NCBI GenBank assembly: GCA_024291935.2 | Contig: CM044310.1 | Span: 119,050,213 to 119,114,212 of the forward strand | Reading direction: 5' to 3' | Origin: Okapia johnstoni | Lineage: Eukaryota; Chordata; Mammalia; Artiodactyla; Giraffidae | DNA: 64,000 nt | Part shown: piece after piece, positions 41,350 through 52,544 of the stretch | Numbering within the stretch: the first letter of the stretch is position 1 | Layout of the letters: every line of letters starts with the position of its first letter | The notes under the pieces: model-generated | What the model was told of the DNA's origin: nothing | Seen by the model: the letters and a program-made list of their open reading frames with translations, nothing else | Database searches by the model: none | Program-made: the position numbers and the translations under genes

Positions 41350-42310
41350 TTTAACGGGCAATACCTGCAACTTTAACTGCAGTAGGGGTAGTTAGAATAA
41401 CAGTATAAAGGCCCTTCCACTGAGGGGCTAGTAAATCATGTTTCCAATCTTTGACCCATACTTGGTCACCAAGTGTAAACTCATGAGTCTGTTCCCCAAG
41501 GGAGAACGGCACCCTTTCTCCTACAAACCTAGTTACCTGATTTATCACCTTACCCAGCTGTTCCATCTGCTGTGAAATCTCATCCCCTCTACCTGAGGCA
41601 AATTTGTTGACATCTGTTTTATTATGGGAGGGGGCCTCCCATACACAATTTTGTACAGAGAATAGCCATCGGAACATGGGGTCATCCTGAAAATGGGCAG
41701 AGCCATTGGAAGCAAGTACACCGAGCAGTCTCTATGATCCATTTGGAGAGTATCTCTTTAAGTGTCTGGTTGGTTCGTTCCACCATCCCAGAAGTCTGGG
41801 GCCTATATGCAGTGTGCAGTTTCCATTTAATGTTTAAAGTTGTCAGCTATGAAAGCCGGGCCATTGTCTGATCCAATGCTGGTAGGAAATCCAAATCTGG
41901 GAACTATTTCCCTAAGCAGGCACCGGGCTACTTCTGATGCTCTTTCAGTCCGGGTAGGAAACACTTCTACCCATCCCGAGAATGTACATACCACGATCAG
42001 CAGGTAACAGTAGTGTCGGTGAGGTTTCATTTCAGTGAAGTCCACTTCCAGGTGTTCAAAGGGCAGCGTGCCTTTCAGCTGAATCCCCAGAGGTTTTTGT
42101 CTGTGCCGAGAGGCAGCATTGACCTGTGAGCAGGCCGTGCAGTTCTGAGGTTCTGTCCTGCATAGGGAAGAGAGGTGGGGAACCAAGAAATATTTTCGAA
42201 TTAGCTCTTCCAGTTTATCATGTCCTAGGTGGGATGCTTGGTGTGTTTGGCTTACCAGTGTGGGTGCCAGCTCCTCCGGTACCAATAATTTGCCACTTGG
42301 CAATTCCCAC
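41350..42310 (-). pseudogene. ERV-C pol: integrase
   Basis: The HHCC domain is intact at about 42240-42115 and the catalytic core begins with VDFTEMK. The frame is lost after DNGPAFIAD near 41830. The core's Glu region and the C-terminal domain are readable in other frames to about 41350. It is about the same family as ERV-A but clearly more diverged. Confidence 0.8.
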
Positions 42311-42431
42311 CGTCCCTTTTCAGTCCTGATGGCCCCCTTCCACTTTGGCTGTTGGTTTTAGGCTTCAGTGGACTCCCGTGTTAGCTCAGGCAGCTCCGCC
42401 AATACGAGAGCTTTAATAGGGGCTTCACTTG

Positions 42432-43150
42432 TCACCCCCAGCCCTCGGCTGCTTGTTCAGCAGTCTTATCTGCCAGTCTGCTTCGCCAATCCTGGGGGGT
42501 ATCCTCTTTTTGATGTCCTTGGCAGTGTATGACTGCAACGCTTTCTGGTTCCCAGACAGCATCTAATAGGGTCAGGATTTCTGCTTTATTTTTAATGTCC
42601 TTTCTGTTGGCTGTCAGAAGACCTCCCTCTTTATATAAAGCCCCACGTACATGTAAAGCGGCAAAAGCATACCTGGAGTCTGTGTAAATGTCTGTCTTCT
42701 TACCTTTTGACAGCTGGAGGGTCCAGATTAGAGCATGTAGTTTGACCCGCTGAGCAGACCAGTGTGATGGCAGAGAGCTAGCTTCAACCATGGTTTCTTC
42801 CATGACTGTTGCATATCCCGACAGTCGTCCTTGTTTCACCAGGCTGGTGCCATTGCTGTGCAGGACCCAGTATGGCTCCGGGATTGGCTGGTCTCTCAAG
42901 TCAGGTCTGCTGGCATAAACTTCTTCTAGGCTTTCCTTGCAATCATGTGAGGACCCACCTTCTTCCACAGGAAGGCGAGTGGCCAGATTCAGGGCCTGAC
43001 AGGGCTCAGTAATAACATAAGGGTTCTCACATAACAGTCTCTGGTACTGAGCAATCCGGGATGTCAACAGCTGTTTATGGGGGTCCCCTCGTAGAAGACT
43101 GTTGACCTCATGCGGGATTTTATGATCAAATCTAAGCCCAAAGTCAGCTT
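42432..43150 (-). pseudogene. ERV-C pol: RT connection and RNase H
   Basis: The open frame 43067-42432 (212 codons) covers the end of the connection domain and RNase H. The metal-binding Asp absent from ERV-A is present here in Tyr-Thr-Asp-Ser (about 42685), and the His-containing loop follows at about 42515-42530. The first catalytic position reads Ser-Asn-Gly instead of Asp-Gly, so this domain also appears inactive. It ends at a stop before the linker to integrase. Confidence 0.8.
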
Positions 43151-43196
43151 TGGTGCTTCTGGAACCAGTAAGGGAACAACAGGAACTGCCTGTAGG

Positions 43197-44213
43197 CAGA
43201 CTACCTTACCTGCTTCCTGAGAAATCTGTATACACGTCAAGAAGCAACAGTTAGAAGTGGATGTGTGACAACAGACTGATTTCAAATGGGGAAAGGAGTA
43301 CGTCAAGGCTGTATATTGTCACCTTGCTTATTTACCTTATATGCAGAGCACATCATGTGACATACTGGGTTGGATGAAGCACAAATTGGAAACAAGATTT
43401 CAGGGAGAAATATTCATAACCTCAGATATACAGATGACACCACCTTTAGAGCAGAAAGCGAAGAGGAACTGAGGAGTCTCTTGATGAAACTGAAAGAAGA
43501 GGGAGAAAAAGCTGGCTTCAAACTCAACATTCAAAAAACGAACATCATGGCACGGGTCAGATTGTTTCATGGCAAAAGGCGGGAGAAACAGTGGAAACAG
43601 TGAGAGATTTTATTTTTTTGAGTTCCAAGATCACTGCAGATGGTGACTACAGCCATGAAAGTAAAAGATCCTTGCTCCTTGGAAGAAAAGCTATGACCAA
43701 CCTAGGTAGCATATTAAAAAGCAGAAACATTACTTTGCTGACCAAGGTCCGTCTAGTCAAAGCTATGGATTTTCCAGTAGTCATGTATGGATGTGAGAGT
43801 TGGACCATGAAGAAAGCTGAGTGCCTAAGAATTGATGCTTTTGAACTGTGGTGTTGGAGAAGACTCTGGAGAGTTCCTTGGACTGCAAGGAGATCACACC
43901 ACTTCATCCTAAAGGAAATCAGTCCTGAATACTCATTGGAAGGACATGCTGAAGCTGAACCTCGGATACTTTCGCCACCTGATGCGAAGAACTGACCCAC
44001 TGAGAAAGACCCTGATGCTGGGAAAGACTGAGGATGGGAGGAGAAGGGGACAACAGAGGATGAGATGGTTGGATGGCATTACTGACTCGATGGACATGAG
44101 TTTGAGCATGCTCTGGGAGTTGAGTGATGGACAGGGAAGCCTGGCTAGCTGCAGACCATGGATCGCAGACTGAGACTCGACTGAGCGACTGAACTGAACT
44201 GACTGATATGTAT
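43197..44213 (+). mobile_element. BovB fragment beginning at the ERV-C junction
   Basis: This RT-domain fragment carries YTDDTT at about 43430-43447 and the typical 3' end, with frames open at 43370-43603 and 43591-43995. It corresponds to 28080-29060 and is followed by the same intron sequence, so it is part of a further copy of the KZNF locus and not an independent insertion. Confidence 0.88.
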
Positions 44214-44840
44214 AATTGATTCTCTTTGCTGTGTAGGAGTACAAAACTGTAAAACAGCTATATTCCAATTAGAACTTTGAATAAAGATTTCTTTATATAA
44301 TCTAAAAATTGTCATAGTTTGAATCAACCATTAATAACATACTGGAAAACGTGCTAAGATTTTATGTCAATTTATTTTAAAATTCTGTGAGGTAATAGAA
44401 TACAATAAAGTATTTTAGCATGTTAGAATTGGGCAAATACACTCAAGATATTTAATATGAGATCATCTAAGGAAAAGAGAAACTTTGAAGTCAACCTGAG
44501 ATGTGCATTCTTTCATTTTCAGAAGGTTTTGCTTTCTGCAGTGAAAAATTACTTGAATTTGAAATTTCTTAAGAAGGTCCTATGTGTTTATCCTAGTGGA
44601 TAGGAAATTATAAATCGGAGAACAAAAACCTGTCCCCAGTATTCCTAGAAGTTTGGCAGTTTGTCTACCCCTCCACTGACACATTTCTGTCTAGAGATAG
44701 AAGGAAACGTTAAAAGGACTGTCTCAGAGTTACAAGAAATGGGCACAGTTTTCCAAGGGACCCTAAGAAAGTGAAGAGCAACGAATGAATGCAGTTTGTC
44801 AGAAGCCAAGAGGAGACTCTTAGTTCACACTGTGATGGAG
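44214..44840 (+). other. Extra copy of the KZNF KRAB-B/finger intron segment
   Basis: It aligns directly with 29080-29710 (and inverted with 12100-12800), sharing the A/T-rich block and the ttagttcacactgtgatggagaaaag end. The match stops at about 44840, just before where KRAB-B would be expected. Confidence 0.75.
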
Positions 44841-46250
44841 AAAAGCAACCATGGAAAATATGTAAGAACAATTTTCAAAGGTGAGAATAAATAAAAATAT
44901 TCCTGAAATGATGATGTCTTTAATATATACCCTAGGTTTTGCTTGCATACACACATGCACATAACACATCAGGTAAAAGCAATCTTCTATGAATAACACA
45001 TCTTTTGGAAGAAACATTTTTAATCTACCTTTTTTTTAACTGTGTATATTAGCATTTATGGTAAAACAAATATTTCTAATTCTGCATGAATGTGTTCTAA
45101 GTCACATCAATCATGTCCAACTCTTGTGACCCCATGGGCTGTAGCCCTCCAGGCTCCTCTGTCGATGGTATTTCCCAGGTAAGAATACTGGAGTGGGTTG
45201 CCATTTCCTTTTCCAGGGGACCTTCCCAACCCAGGGATCAAACCTAGGTCTCCTGCATTGGCAGGCAGATTCTTTACCGCTGAGCCAACTGGGTACACTG
45301 AAAACAATTTTTCCTCTTTAGTAACAGTAATTAAAAACACAATATGAGAAACAGTCTACATTTTACTAGCAAATATACCATGACACTTATTTACCACACA
45401 TTTCCAGACCTATGTGAAGAAACTGTAAAACTTTACTGAAGCACATAAAGTCTGAAAATCACAAGTTTTACTTGGAAGATGTAGTAACATAAAGACTTCA
45501 GTCACTGCAAATTCAGAAGAATTCAAACTCAAAACAAACATGGATATGTCAAATGTAAGCCTCAGCTGTATCTAGGAAAGCTAACATAATTTTGAATATA
45601 AAAACCAAAAAAGCCTAAATAGAGGGAACCTGCCAAATTACAGATGAAGCTATCACTGTATAGACTAGTTGAAATTTTGAAAAAAAATGAAGCAAAATAG
45701 CTACAAGGTAGCCAAAGAAGCTCACCTAAAGAGAGACTTGAACCTTGTTTTGAACAATAAGAGTAGGATGAAACACAACATAATATTTTGTAATCATGCA
45801 ACAGGTAAGGTATTCCAAAGCAACATCAAAAATCAGAGTGGAAAAAATATCACAGGGCATTAAAAGAAAGATTTAGGTTTCAGCGTTGTGTAATAAAGAA
45901 TTTAGGGAGTTGCCTGATGGTCCAGTGGTGAGAAATCTGCCTGTCAATGTAGGGGACACGGGTTCCATCCCTGGTCAGGGAAGATCTCACAAGCCTCGGA
46001 GAAACTAAGCTAGTGTGCCACAACTACTGAAGCCCACCAGCTGCCAGAGTCTGCCAGTTATTAAGGCAATCACTGAACCCGAGCCAGAGCTCCACAACAA
46101 GTCTCCTCCTAATCACAACAGAGAAAGCCCAAGACCATCAGCAAAATCCCAGCAGAGCCAACACTAAATAAATATTAGAATTTAAAAAGCAAAAGAGAAT
46201 TTGGCAGGCTTTGGTCCACAGGTTCTGGAAGTTTGCTTTCAATCTTGGAA
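44841..46250 (+). other. Intergenic: Bov-tA (45110-45300, -) and CHR-2-like SINE (45903-46165, +)
   Basis: 45110-45300 is a Bov-tA SINE on the - strand with a clear tRNA-derived head at the right end. 45903-46165 is a CHR-2-like SINE on the + strand ending in an A-rich tail. The remainder is A/T-rich with only short ORFs, and I see no gene in it. Confidence 0.7.
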
Positions 46251-46254
46251 TCTA

Positions 46255-46620
46255 AGTTTTTTCACTCTTGGAATTCCCTTAGTGACTGCAATGGCTTTAT
46301 TACTCTCCGTGGGCCCTCATAATTTATGCTAACAAGATGACTTATGTGGGCCCCTAGTTTAATAAGGGGTGACTCAGGTTGTGAGGCTGGTCATTTCACA
46401 AAGACCAACGAAGTGACTAGAGGTATGGGGCTCTGAGCCAGGTGGGCTTATTAGCCCAACCGCTAAGCAGGGGAGAATGCTGGAGCTGTTACCAACCACG
46501 CCTACGTAGCTAAACCCCAATAAAAACTCGGGACTTAAAAGCTTGAGTGAGCTTCTGTGGCTGGCAATACTCTGTTTTCTGTCACTCCGATAGGCCAGGA
46601 GGGAGATGGGTCCCTTGGGA
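46255..46620 (+). mobile_element. Probable solo LTR
   Basis: The segment has the look of an LTR 3' half: caataaaaactcgggac at about 46519, followed by a short GC-richer R/U5-like stretch, with no internal retroviral coding on either side. The family is not recognised with certainty (ERVL/MaLR or class I). Confidence 0.4.
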
Positions 46621-47099
46621 TGATGACTATGGGTCAGTTCAAACAAACCCGTTCAGAAGTTAAAGAGCTTATCAAGTCCAAAGAAACAGCATTTCAGGAA
46701 AGAAAGACAGAACGAACCAACAAAAGGACTATGCCTCTTACCTCGGAAAGAGTCATTTCTGACTCCTTGCTTTCCCGTTCCTCTGGGCTTCCTTCTCCCG
46801 TAAGAGCAGTCTTGGGAAGGGACCCCTAATGTTGAAAACAGGCTGTTCAATACTTAGACACACCGAGGACCCTGTAACACAGCCCCACACAGAGGGAGGA
46901 TCTCAGCAGCTACAAAACACAGTCCTCTACGGCCACCGACACGGCAGGGATTCTGGAACACAGAATCAAACGAGGTGTTTCCAGTTTTATTCTTCAGAAC
47001 TCGCGGCCCTTCCTCTGAAAACCACACGTTCCAGGCTGACCCTCCCCTTCAAACCACAGGCGAGACCCTGACCAAACTCCGTACACAATAGAGCCTCCT

Positions 47100-47640
47100 T
47101 CACCTCTTCGTGGATCAGGGACCTAGGGGCTGGGCAACGCAGGACTTTAAGCGGCGGTCTCTGCAAGTTAGAAGGCAGAACTGCCAGAGAAGGACATGGA
47201 CTCTAGAACGACGCTAACAGGAGGCGGACGTGGGCCCCAGGGACCCGGCGGCTAAGCTAACGGACTTCAGGACGGCGATGCGAGGACACCCTGGGGACGG
47301 GGAAAGGGGGACGGTAGTCTGAACGTCCACAGAGGCCCCGGAACCCACGTGTGAAGGACAACAGGCCGTGGGACCACGAAACCCAGCCTGTAAACAAACA
47401 AACCTACAAACAAACTCACCAGAACTCCCGGCCGCTCATTTAAACTCAATTCCGGGTCTGCAGGATACTGCGCACGCGCGGGCGGAAGAGCCGGTACAGA
47501 GCAAGGTGAGCGCGCTGCGCCGCGGACGGAGAGAGGCGACGTAAGGGGAGAGGCTGCGACGACGCCGGAAGCGCAGGTACGTGGGGGCGGGGCCAGTGGG
47601 GGCGGAGCCTTGCCTCCCCTCACCCCCGCCCCTGTCAGTT
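47100..47640. promoter_or_regulatory. CpG island with divergent splice donors
   Basis: This is the only CpG-dense stretch in the window. It has several GC boxes (gggggcggggcc at about 47582, gggggcggagcc at about 47599) and no TATA. On the - strand an exon-like stretch ends ggagttctg|gtgagt with its last base at 47420. On the + strand, donors follow gcaag (47506) and cgcag (47577). It looks like a bidirectional promoter. The - strand exon could be the untranslated first exon of KZNF-R, whose start exon is 9.3 kb downstream, or of the lost locus. The link is inference. Confidence 0.55.
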
Positions 47641-48000
47641 TGGGGTCTGTTGGTCCTTCTGTCCAGCTGTGCTTCCTTTCTCTCCCTTTTTTTTAAATAC
47701 AAAAAATTCCTTTGTTTTTGAAAAAATACTGTTAAAGACAAAAATTTCAAGTCCCTTGAACTGTTTTTATTGCTTTCAAATTACTGTCTTAAATTTGTGG
47801 AATATATCCATTCAATACATATATTTATCTGTACCTTAACACATATATTAATTAGGACTCACAGCAGCACTATTACTAATTAAAATAATTTTGGCCCTGT
47901 TAAGACTGAACCTGCTATTCATTCTGTCCGCAAGGTCTTTTTTGTTTGTTTTGTTTTGGGCTTCTTGAGCAGTTTATTTTTTATTTATTTTTTTGTTGTT
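47640..48000. other. A/T-rich sequence without recognised features
   Basis: T-rich and A-rich runs, with no ORF or repeat I can name. Confidence 0.5.
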
Positions 48001-48680
48001 TTTCATTTATTTTTATTTTTTACTTTACAATATTGTATTGGTTTTGCCCTATATTGACATGAATCCGCCATGGGTGTACATGTGTTCCCGATCCTGAACC
48101 CCCCTCCCACCTCCCTCCCCATCCCATCCCTCTGGTCATCCCACTGCACCTGCCCCGAGCACCCTGTATCATGCGTCAAACTTGGACTGGCGATTCTTTC
48201 ACATATGATAATTTACATGTTTTAATGCCATTCTCCCATATCATCCTGCCCTCGCCTTCTCCCAGAGTCCAAAAGACTGTTCTATACATCTGTGTCTCTT
48301 TTGCTCTCTCGCACAGAGGTATCGTTACGGTCTTTCTAACTTCCATATATATGAGTTAGTATACTATATTGGTGTTTTTCTTTCTGGCTTACTTCATTCT
48401 GTATAATAGGCTCTAGTTTCATCCACTTCGTTAGAATGGATTCAAATGTATCCTTTTCAATGGCTGAGTAATATTCCATTGTGTATATGTACCACACCTT
48501 TCTTATCCATTCATCGGCTTATGGACATCTAGGTTGCTTCCATGTCCTGGCTGTTAGAAACAGTGCTGCGATGAACACTGTGGTACACATGTCTCTTTGA
48601 ATTCTGGTTTCCTCAGTGTACATACCCAGCAGTGAAATTGCTGGGTCATACGGCAGTACGATTTCCAGTTATCTAAGGAA
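48000..48680 (-). mobile_element. L1 3' end (bovine type), - strand
   Basis: It begins with a T-rich stretch (the A tail on the other strand) and tttacaatattgtattgg, then the well-known bovine L1 3' region with blocks such as gctgagtaatattccattgtg and tgctgggtcatacggcagta. It contains no ORF. Confidence 0.65.
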
Positions 48681-48683
48681 TCC

Positions 48684-49000
48684 AACCAGTCCATCCTAAA
48701 GGAAATCAGTCCTGAATATTCATTTGAAGGACTGATGTTGAAGCTGGAACTCCAATATTTTGGGCATCTGATGCGAAGAGCTGACTCATTTGAAAAGACC
48801 CTGATGCTGGGAAAGATTGAGGGCAGGAGGAGAAGGGGAACGATGGAGGATGAGATGGTTGGATGACATCACCGACTCGATGGACATGGGTTTGGGTGGA
48901 CTCCGGGAGTTGGTGAGGGACAGGGAGGCCTCACATGCTGCTGTTCATGGGGTCGCAAAGAGTCAGACACGACTGAGAGACTGAACTGAACTGAACTGAA
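48684..49000 (+). mobile_element. BovB 3' end, + strand
   Basis: Last ~310 bp of BovB, ending in repeated actgaactgaactgaa. It directly abuts the L1 fragment. Confidence 0.82.
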
Positions 49001-49189
49001 TCTGTGTATCAACAGATTCTGGCAGGAGTAACGGTATGTCATTCTGTGGTTATGTTATACACGACAACGTGGTTCCAGTCTCCCTCTTTCTTTCTGGACT
49101 CACTTCCTAAGAGAAAAGCCAGCTGCACTGTGTAAGCAGGTCTCTGGTTACAATTACTGAGGTTTCCTCCCAACGGATCATCTGAGTGA

Positions 49190-50085
49190 TTCAGTTCAGT
49201 TCAGTTCAGTCGCTCAGTTGTGTCCAACTCTTTGGGACCCCACGGACTGCAGCACTCCAGGCCTCCCTGTCCATCGCCAACTCCTGGAGTTGACTCAAAC
49301 TCACCTCCATTGAGGTGGTGATGCCATCCAACCATCTCATCCTCTGTTGTCCTTTTCTGCTTCTGTCTTCAACCTTTCCCAGTATCAGGGTCTTTTCCAA
49401 TGTCACTTCTTCGCATCAGGTGGCCAAAATATTGGAGTTTCAGCTTCAGCATCAGTCCTTCCAATGAATATTCAGGACTGATTTCCTTTAGGATGGACTG
49501 GTTGGATCTCCTTGCTGGCCAAGGGACTCTGAGAGTCTTCTCCAACAACACAGTTAAAAAGCATCAATTCTTCGGCACTCAGCTTTCTTTATAGTCCAAC
49601 TCTCACATCCATACATGACTACTAGAAAAACCATACCTTTGTCTACATGGACCTTTTTTGGCCAAGTAATATCTCTGCTTTTTAATATGCTGTCTAGGAT
49701 GGTCATAACTTTTCTTCCAAGGAATAAACGTCTTTAAATTACATGGCTGCAGTCACCATCTACAGTGATTTTGGAACCTGAAAAAATAAAGTCTGTCACT
49801 GTTTCCATTGTTTCCCATCTATTTGCCATGAAGTGTTGGGACCAGATGTCATGATCTTAGTTTTCTGAATATTGAGTTTTAAGCCAACTTTTTCACTCTC
49901 CTCTTTCAGTTTCATCAAGAGGCTCTTTAGCTCTTCTTCGCTTTCTGCCCTAAGGGTCGTGTCATCTGCATATCTGAGATTATTGGTATTTCTCCCAGCA
50001 ATCTTGATTCCAGCTTGTGCTTCCTCCTGTCCAGCATTTCTCATGAGGAACTCTGCATACGAGTTAAATAAGCAGGGTGACCCAG
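49190..50085 (-). mobile_element. BovB fragment, - strand
   Basis: It begins with gttcagttcagttcagttc and encodes, on the - strand, RT with YADDTT at about 49975-49957. It joins at 50085-50095 to the L1-like segment of the duplicated unit. This junction marks where the finger exon of the collapsed KZNF copy was lost. Confidence 0.85.
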
Positions 50086-50089
50086 GCTT

Positions 50090-52520
50090 AAGGTGGGTCC
50101 AAGAGCAGTGCCAATAATAGGACCGCACAAGAGCTTGCTGGAGCCTGAAAGGGACACACAGAGCACACCCCGAGGGGAACATGCTGAGAGGAGCCACACT
50201 CGGTGGCGTCTCTCCCCGGGGGTGTGCTCCAGTCCCAACAGCCCCGCACCACAGATCAGAAACACAGCTACGAAACAGATCTGGGGCTCTATTCCACCAA
50301 CCAGGGAGCAGGCATTCCCACAGAGAGGGCAGTGAAAACCACAGAGCAATGGGGAAGTTCCCCTCAATATCCACGGCTGGCTCTGGTCATAGGAACGCAA
50401 TCAAAGCCCAGATCAAGGGGATAAGGGCACAAACCTCTGGACCATCCTCACCCACCAAGTTGCAGACACCAGAAGGAAGACTAACTAGGTTCCTGTAGCC
50501 TTCAAAACAGAGGTCACAGACAGAAAACTGGACAGAATGAGATGGCAAAGAAATAGGTTATATAGGGAGAAGCTACATCAAACCCTACAAGAAGCACTAA
50601 ATGAAGAGGAGATAGGCAATCTAATGATTACTTCTTGCTTTTAGTCGCCTTAAGTGGAGACACGAGACGTTTTTCACAAATCCTTGGTGCCTGATAATCC
50701 TTTAATCGACTTCTTTCACACATGTTTCTGAGAATGTTCTGAGATGTTTCAATCTAAAAATCATAAATGATGGTGACAGAAAACTAATCAGAAAGTGAGG
50801 ACACATAAGACCGTGTCCGAGGAAGTGGATGACAAATAAGATAAACTTAATAAAGTGCCAGTTCCTAAGAAATTAAATAAGAAGAGAGCCTTTAAAAACT
50901 ATGGTTGAAACACAGGGACGTCTACTCATAGCTCTCTGGAGACCAAAGTGGGACGGAGATCAATAGAATGGGGAAGACTGGAGATCTCCTCAAGAAAATT
51001 GATATACCAAGGGAACTTTTCATACAAAGATGGGCACAATAAAGGACAGAAATGGTATGGACCTAAAAGAAGTGGAAAATATTAAGAAAAAGAAAAAGGG
51101 AGATAAAAATACACAGAACATATATATAAAAAAGATCTTAATGACCAATATAACCAAGATGGTGTGGTCGCTCACCTAGAGACAGACATCTTGAGGTCTG
51201 AAGTCAAGAGGGCCATAGGAAGGATCAGTATGCATAAAGCTAGTGGAGGTGATAGAATTCCAGTTGAGCTGTTTCAAGTCCTAAAAGATGATGTTGGTAA
51301 AGTGCTACACTCAATATGCCAGCTAATTTGGAGAACTCAGCAGTGGCCACAAGACTGGAAAAGGTCAGTTTTCATTCCAATCCCAAAGAAAAGCAATGCC
51401 AAAGAAAGATAAAACTATCACATAATTTCACTCATTTCACATACTACCAAAGTAAGGTTCAAAATTCTCCAAGCGTGGCTTCAACTGTATGTGAACCGAG
51501 AACTTCTAGATGTTCAAGCTGGATTTAGAAAAGTCAGAGGAACCAGAGATTAAATTGCCAGCATCCGTTGAATCATAGAAAAAGCAAGAGAGTTCCAGAA
51601 AAACATCTACTTATGCTTTATTGACTACACCACCGCCGTTGACGGTGTGGATCAAAGCAAAGTGTGGAACATTCGTAACGAGATGGGAATACCAGACCAC
51701 CTCATCCGTCTCCTGAGAAATCTGTATGCAAGTCAAGAAGAAACAGGACTGGACATGGAACAACAAGAAACTTTAAAGGGACTGTCATACAGTTACTCAA
51801 AATGGGCACAGTTTTCCTAGGACTCCCAAGAAATGGAAGAGCAACCAATGAATGAAGTTTGTCACAAGCCAAGAGGAGACTTTTAGTTCACACTGTGATG
51901 AGGAAAAGTAATCACTGGAGATGAATTCATGAATGATTTAAGAGACAGAATGGGGCAGGTGATACATTTCTACGACAGCAGTGGACACAAAACCAGGTTT
52001 GCCAAAATGATTTCCAGTGAAGATGATCTTCCAAAACCACCTGACGAAGCATGACTTCCTCACAGCTCCTTGGACCTGTCATGAGTTATCATCTCCATCC
52101 ATTCATACCTACCTGGGGATACGGCGGTTGTCTCCATTCTCCTTATACTCCTGGGATCCTTCAATTGCTCCAGAAAGGTGATCAGGTCCAGCTTAGTGAC
52201 CACAAGACCTGTTCATCAGAGAAAGGAATATTTGTGTTGCCAGAGTTTCATCAGTGTCCGATCCAATATGTATTCAGTTGAGACAAGAACACATGGGAGA
52301 ATGTTAATACAGCCTAGGAAATGATTTCCCCCAACTCTTGATTCAAATCACCTATATAACACTAACAAACACATAACATCAGATCCTGAGATACTGGTCA
52401 AGTACTATGAAGGCAAATAAGTGTGTAACTGTGAAATTAAGAAAAGGATGCAACTATTGAACTACAGAGCTTATACAATTACCACTAACCTAGAATCAAG
52501 TGATTCAAGCTTACAGTGAA
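50090..52520 (-). other. Collapsed KZNF copy (KZNF-M): intron sequences
   Basis: 50090-50900 aligns with 26470-27250. 50930-51765 is BovB matching 27310-28130. 51765-52520 aligns with 29560-30300 and includes the KRAB-B exon below. About 1.4 kb between the last two blocks is missing relative to the right arm. Orientation is the same as KZNF-R. Confidence 0.75.
52113..52208 (-). CDS. KZNF-M KRAB-B exon, intact but orphaned
   Basis: This 96-nt exon has a gaacag acceptor and a GTAGGT donor. Read in phase 1 it is fully open, with LDLITFLEQLKDP and one extra residue near the start compared with KZNF-L and KZNF-R. No KRAB-A exon is found to its right, where the sequence jumps to a segment matching 37740, and no finger exon to its left. 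It could be spliced into another transcript, but as a gene the locus is broken. Confidence 0.75.
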
Positions 52521-52544
52521 GGGTGTCAGATTCATGATCTCCAA

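Larger units (their letters stand above)
40043..43197 (-). mobile_element. ERV-C, right arm: 5'-truncated pol, collapsed env, 3' LTR
   Basis: Read on the - strand it has the RT connection and RNase H (about 43150-42432), integrase (42303-41350), the deleted env (about 41290-40530) and the LTR (40500-40043). It is cut at its 5' side at 43197, where a BovB begins directly. The LTR lacks about 37 bp present in the left copy. ERV-D flanks it on the 3' side, so ERV-C inserted into ERV-D. Confidence 0.85.

Noticed and set aside
47267..47750. Two - strand ORFs of 104-118 codons across the CpG island
   Set aside because: High GC gives open frames by chance. They run across likely splice donors and have no recognised domain.
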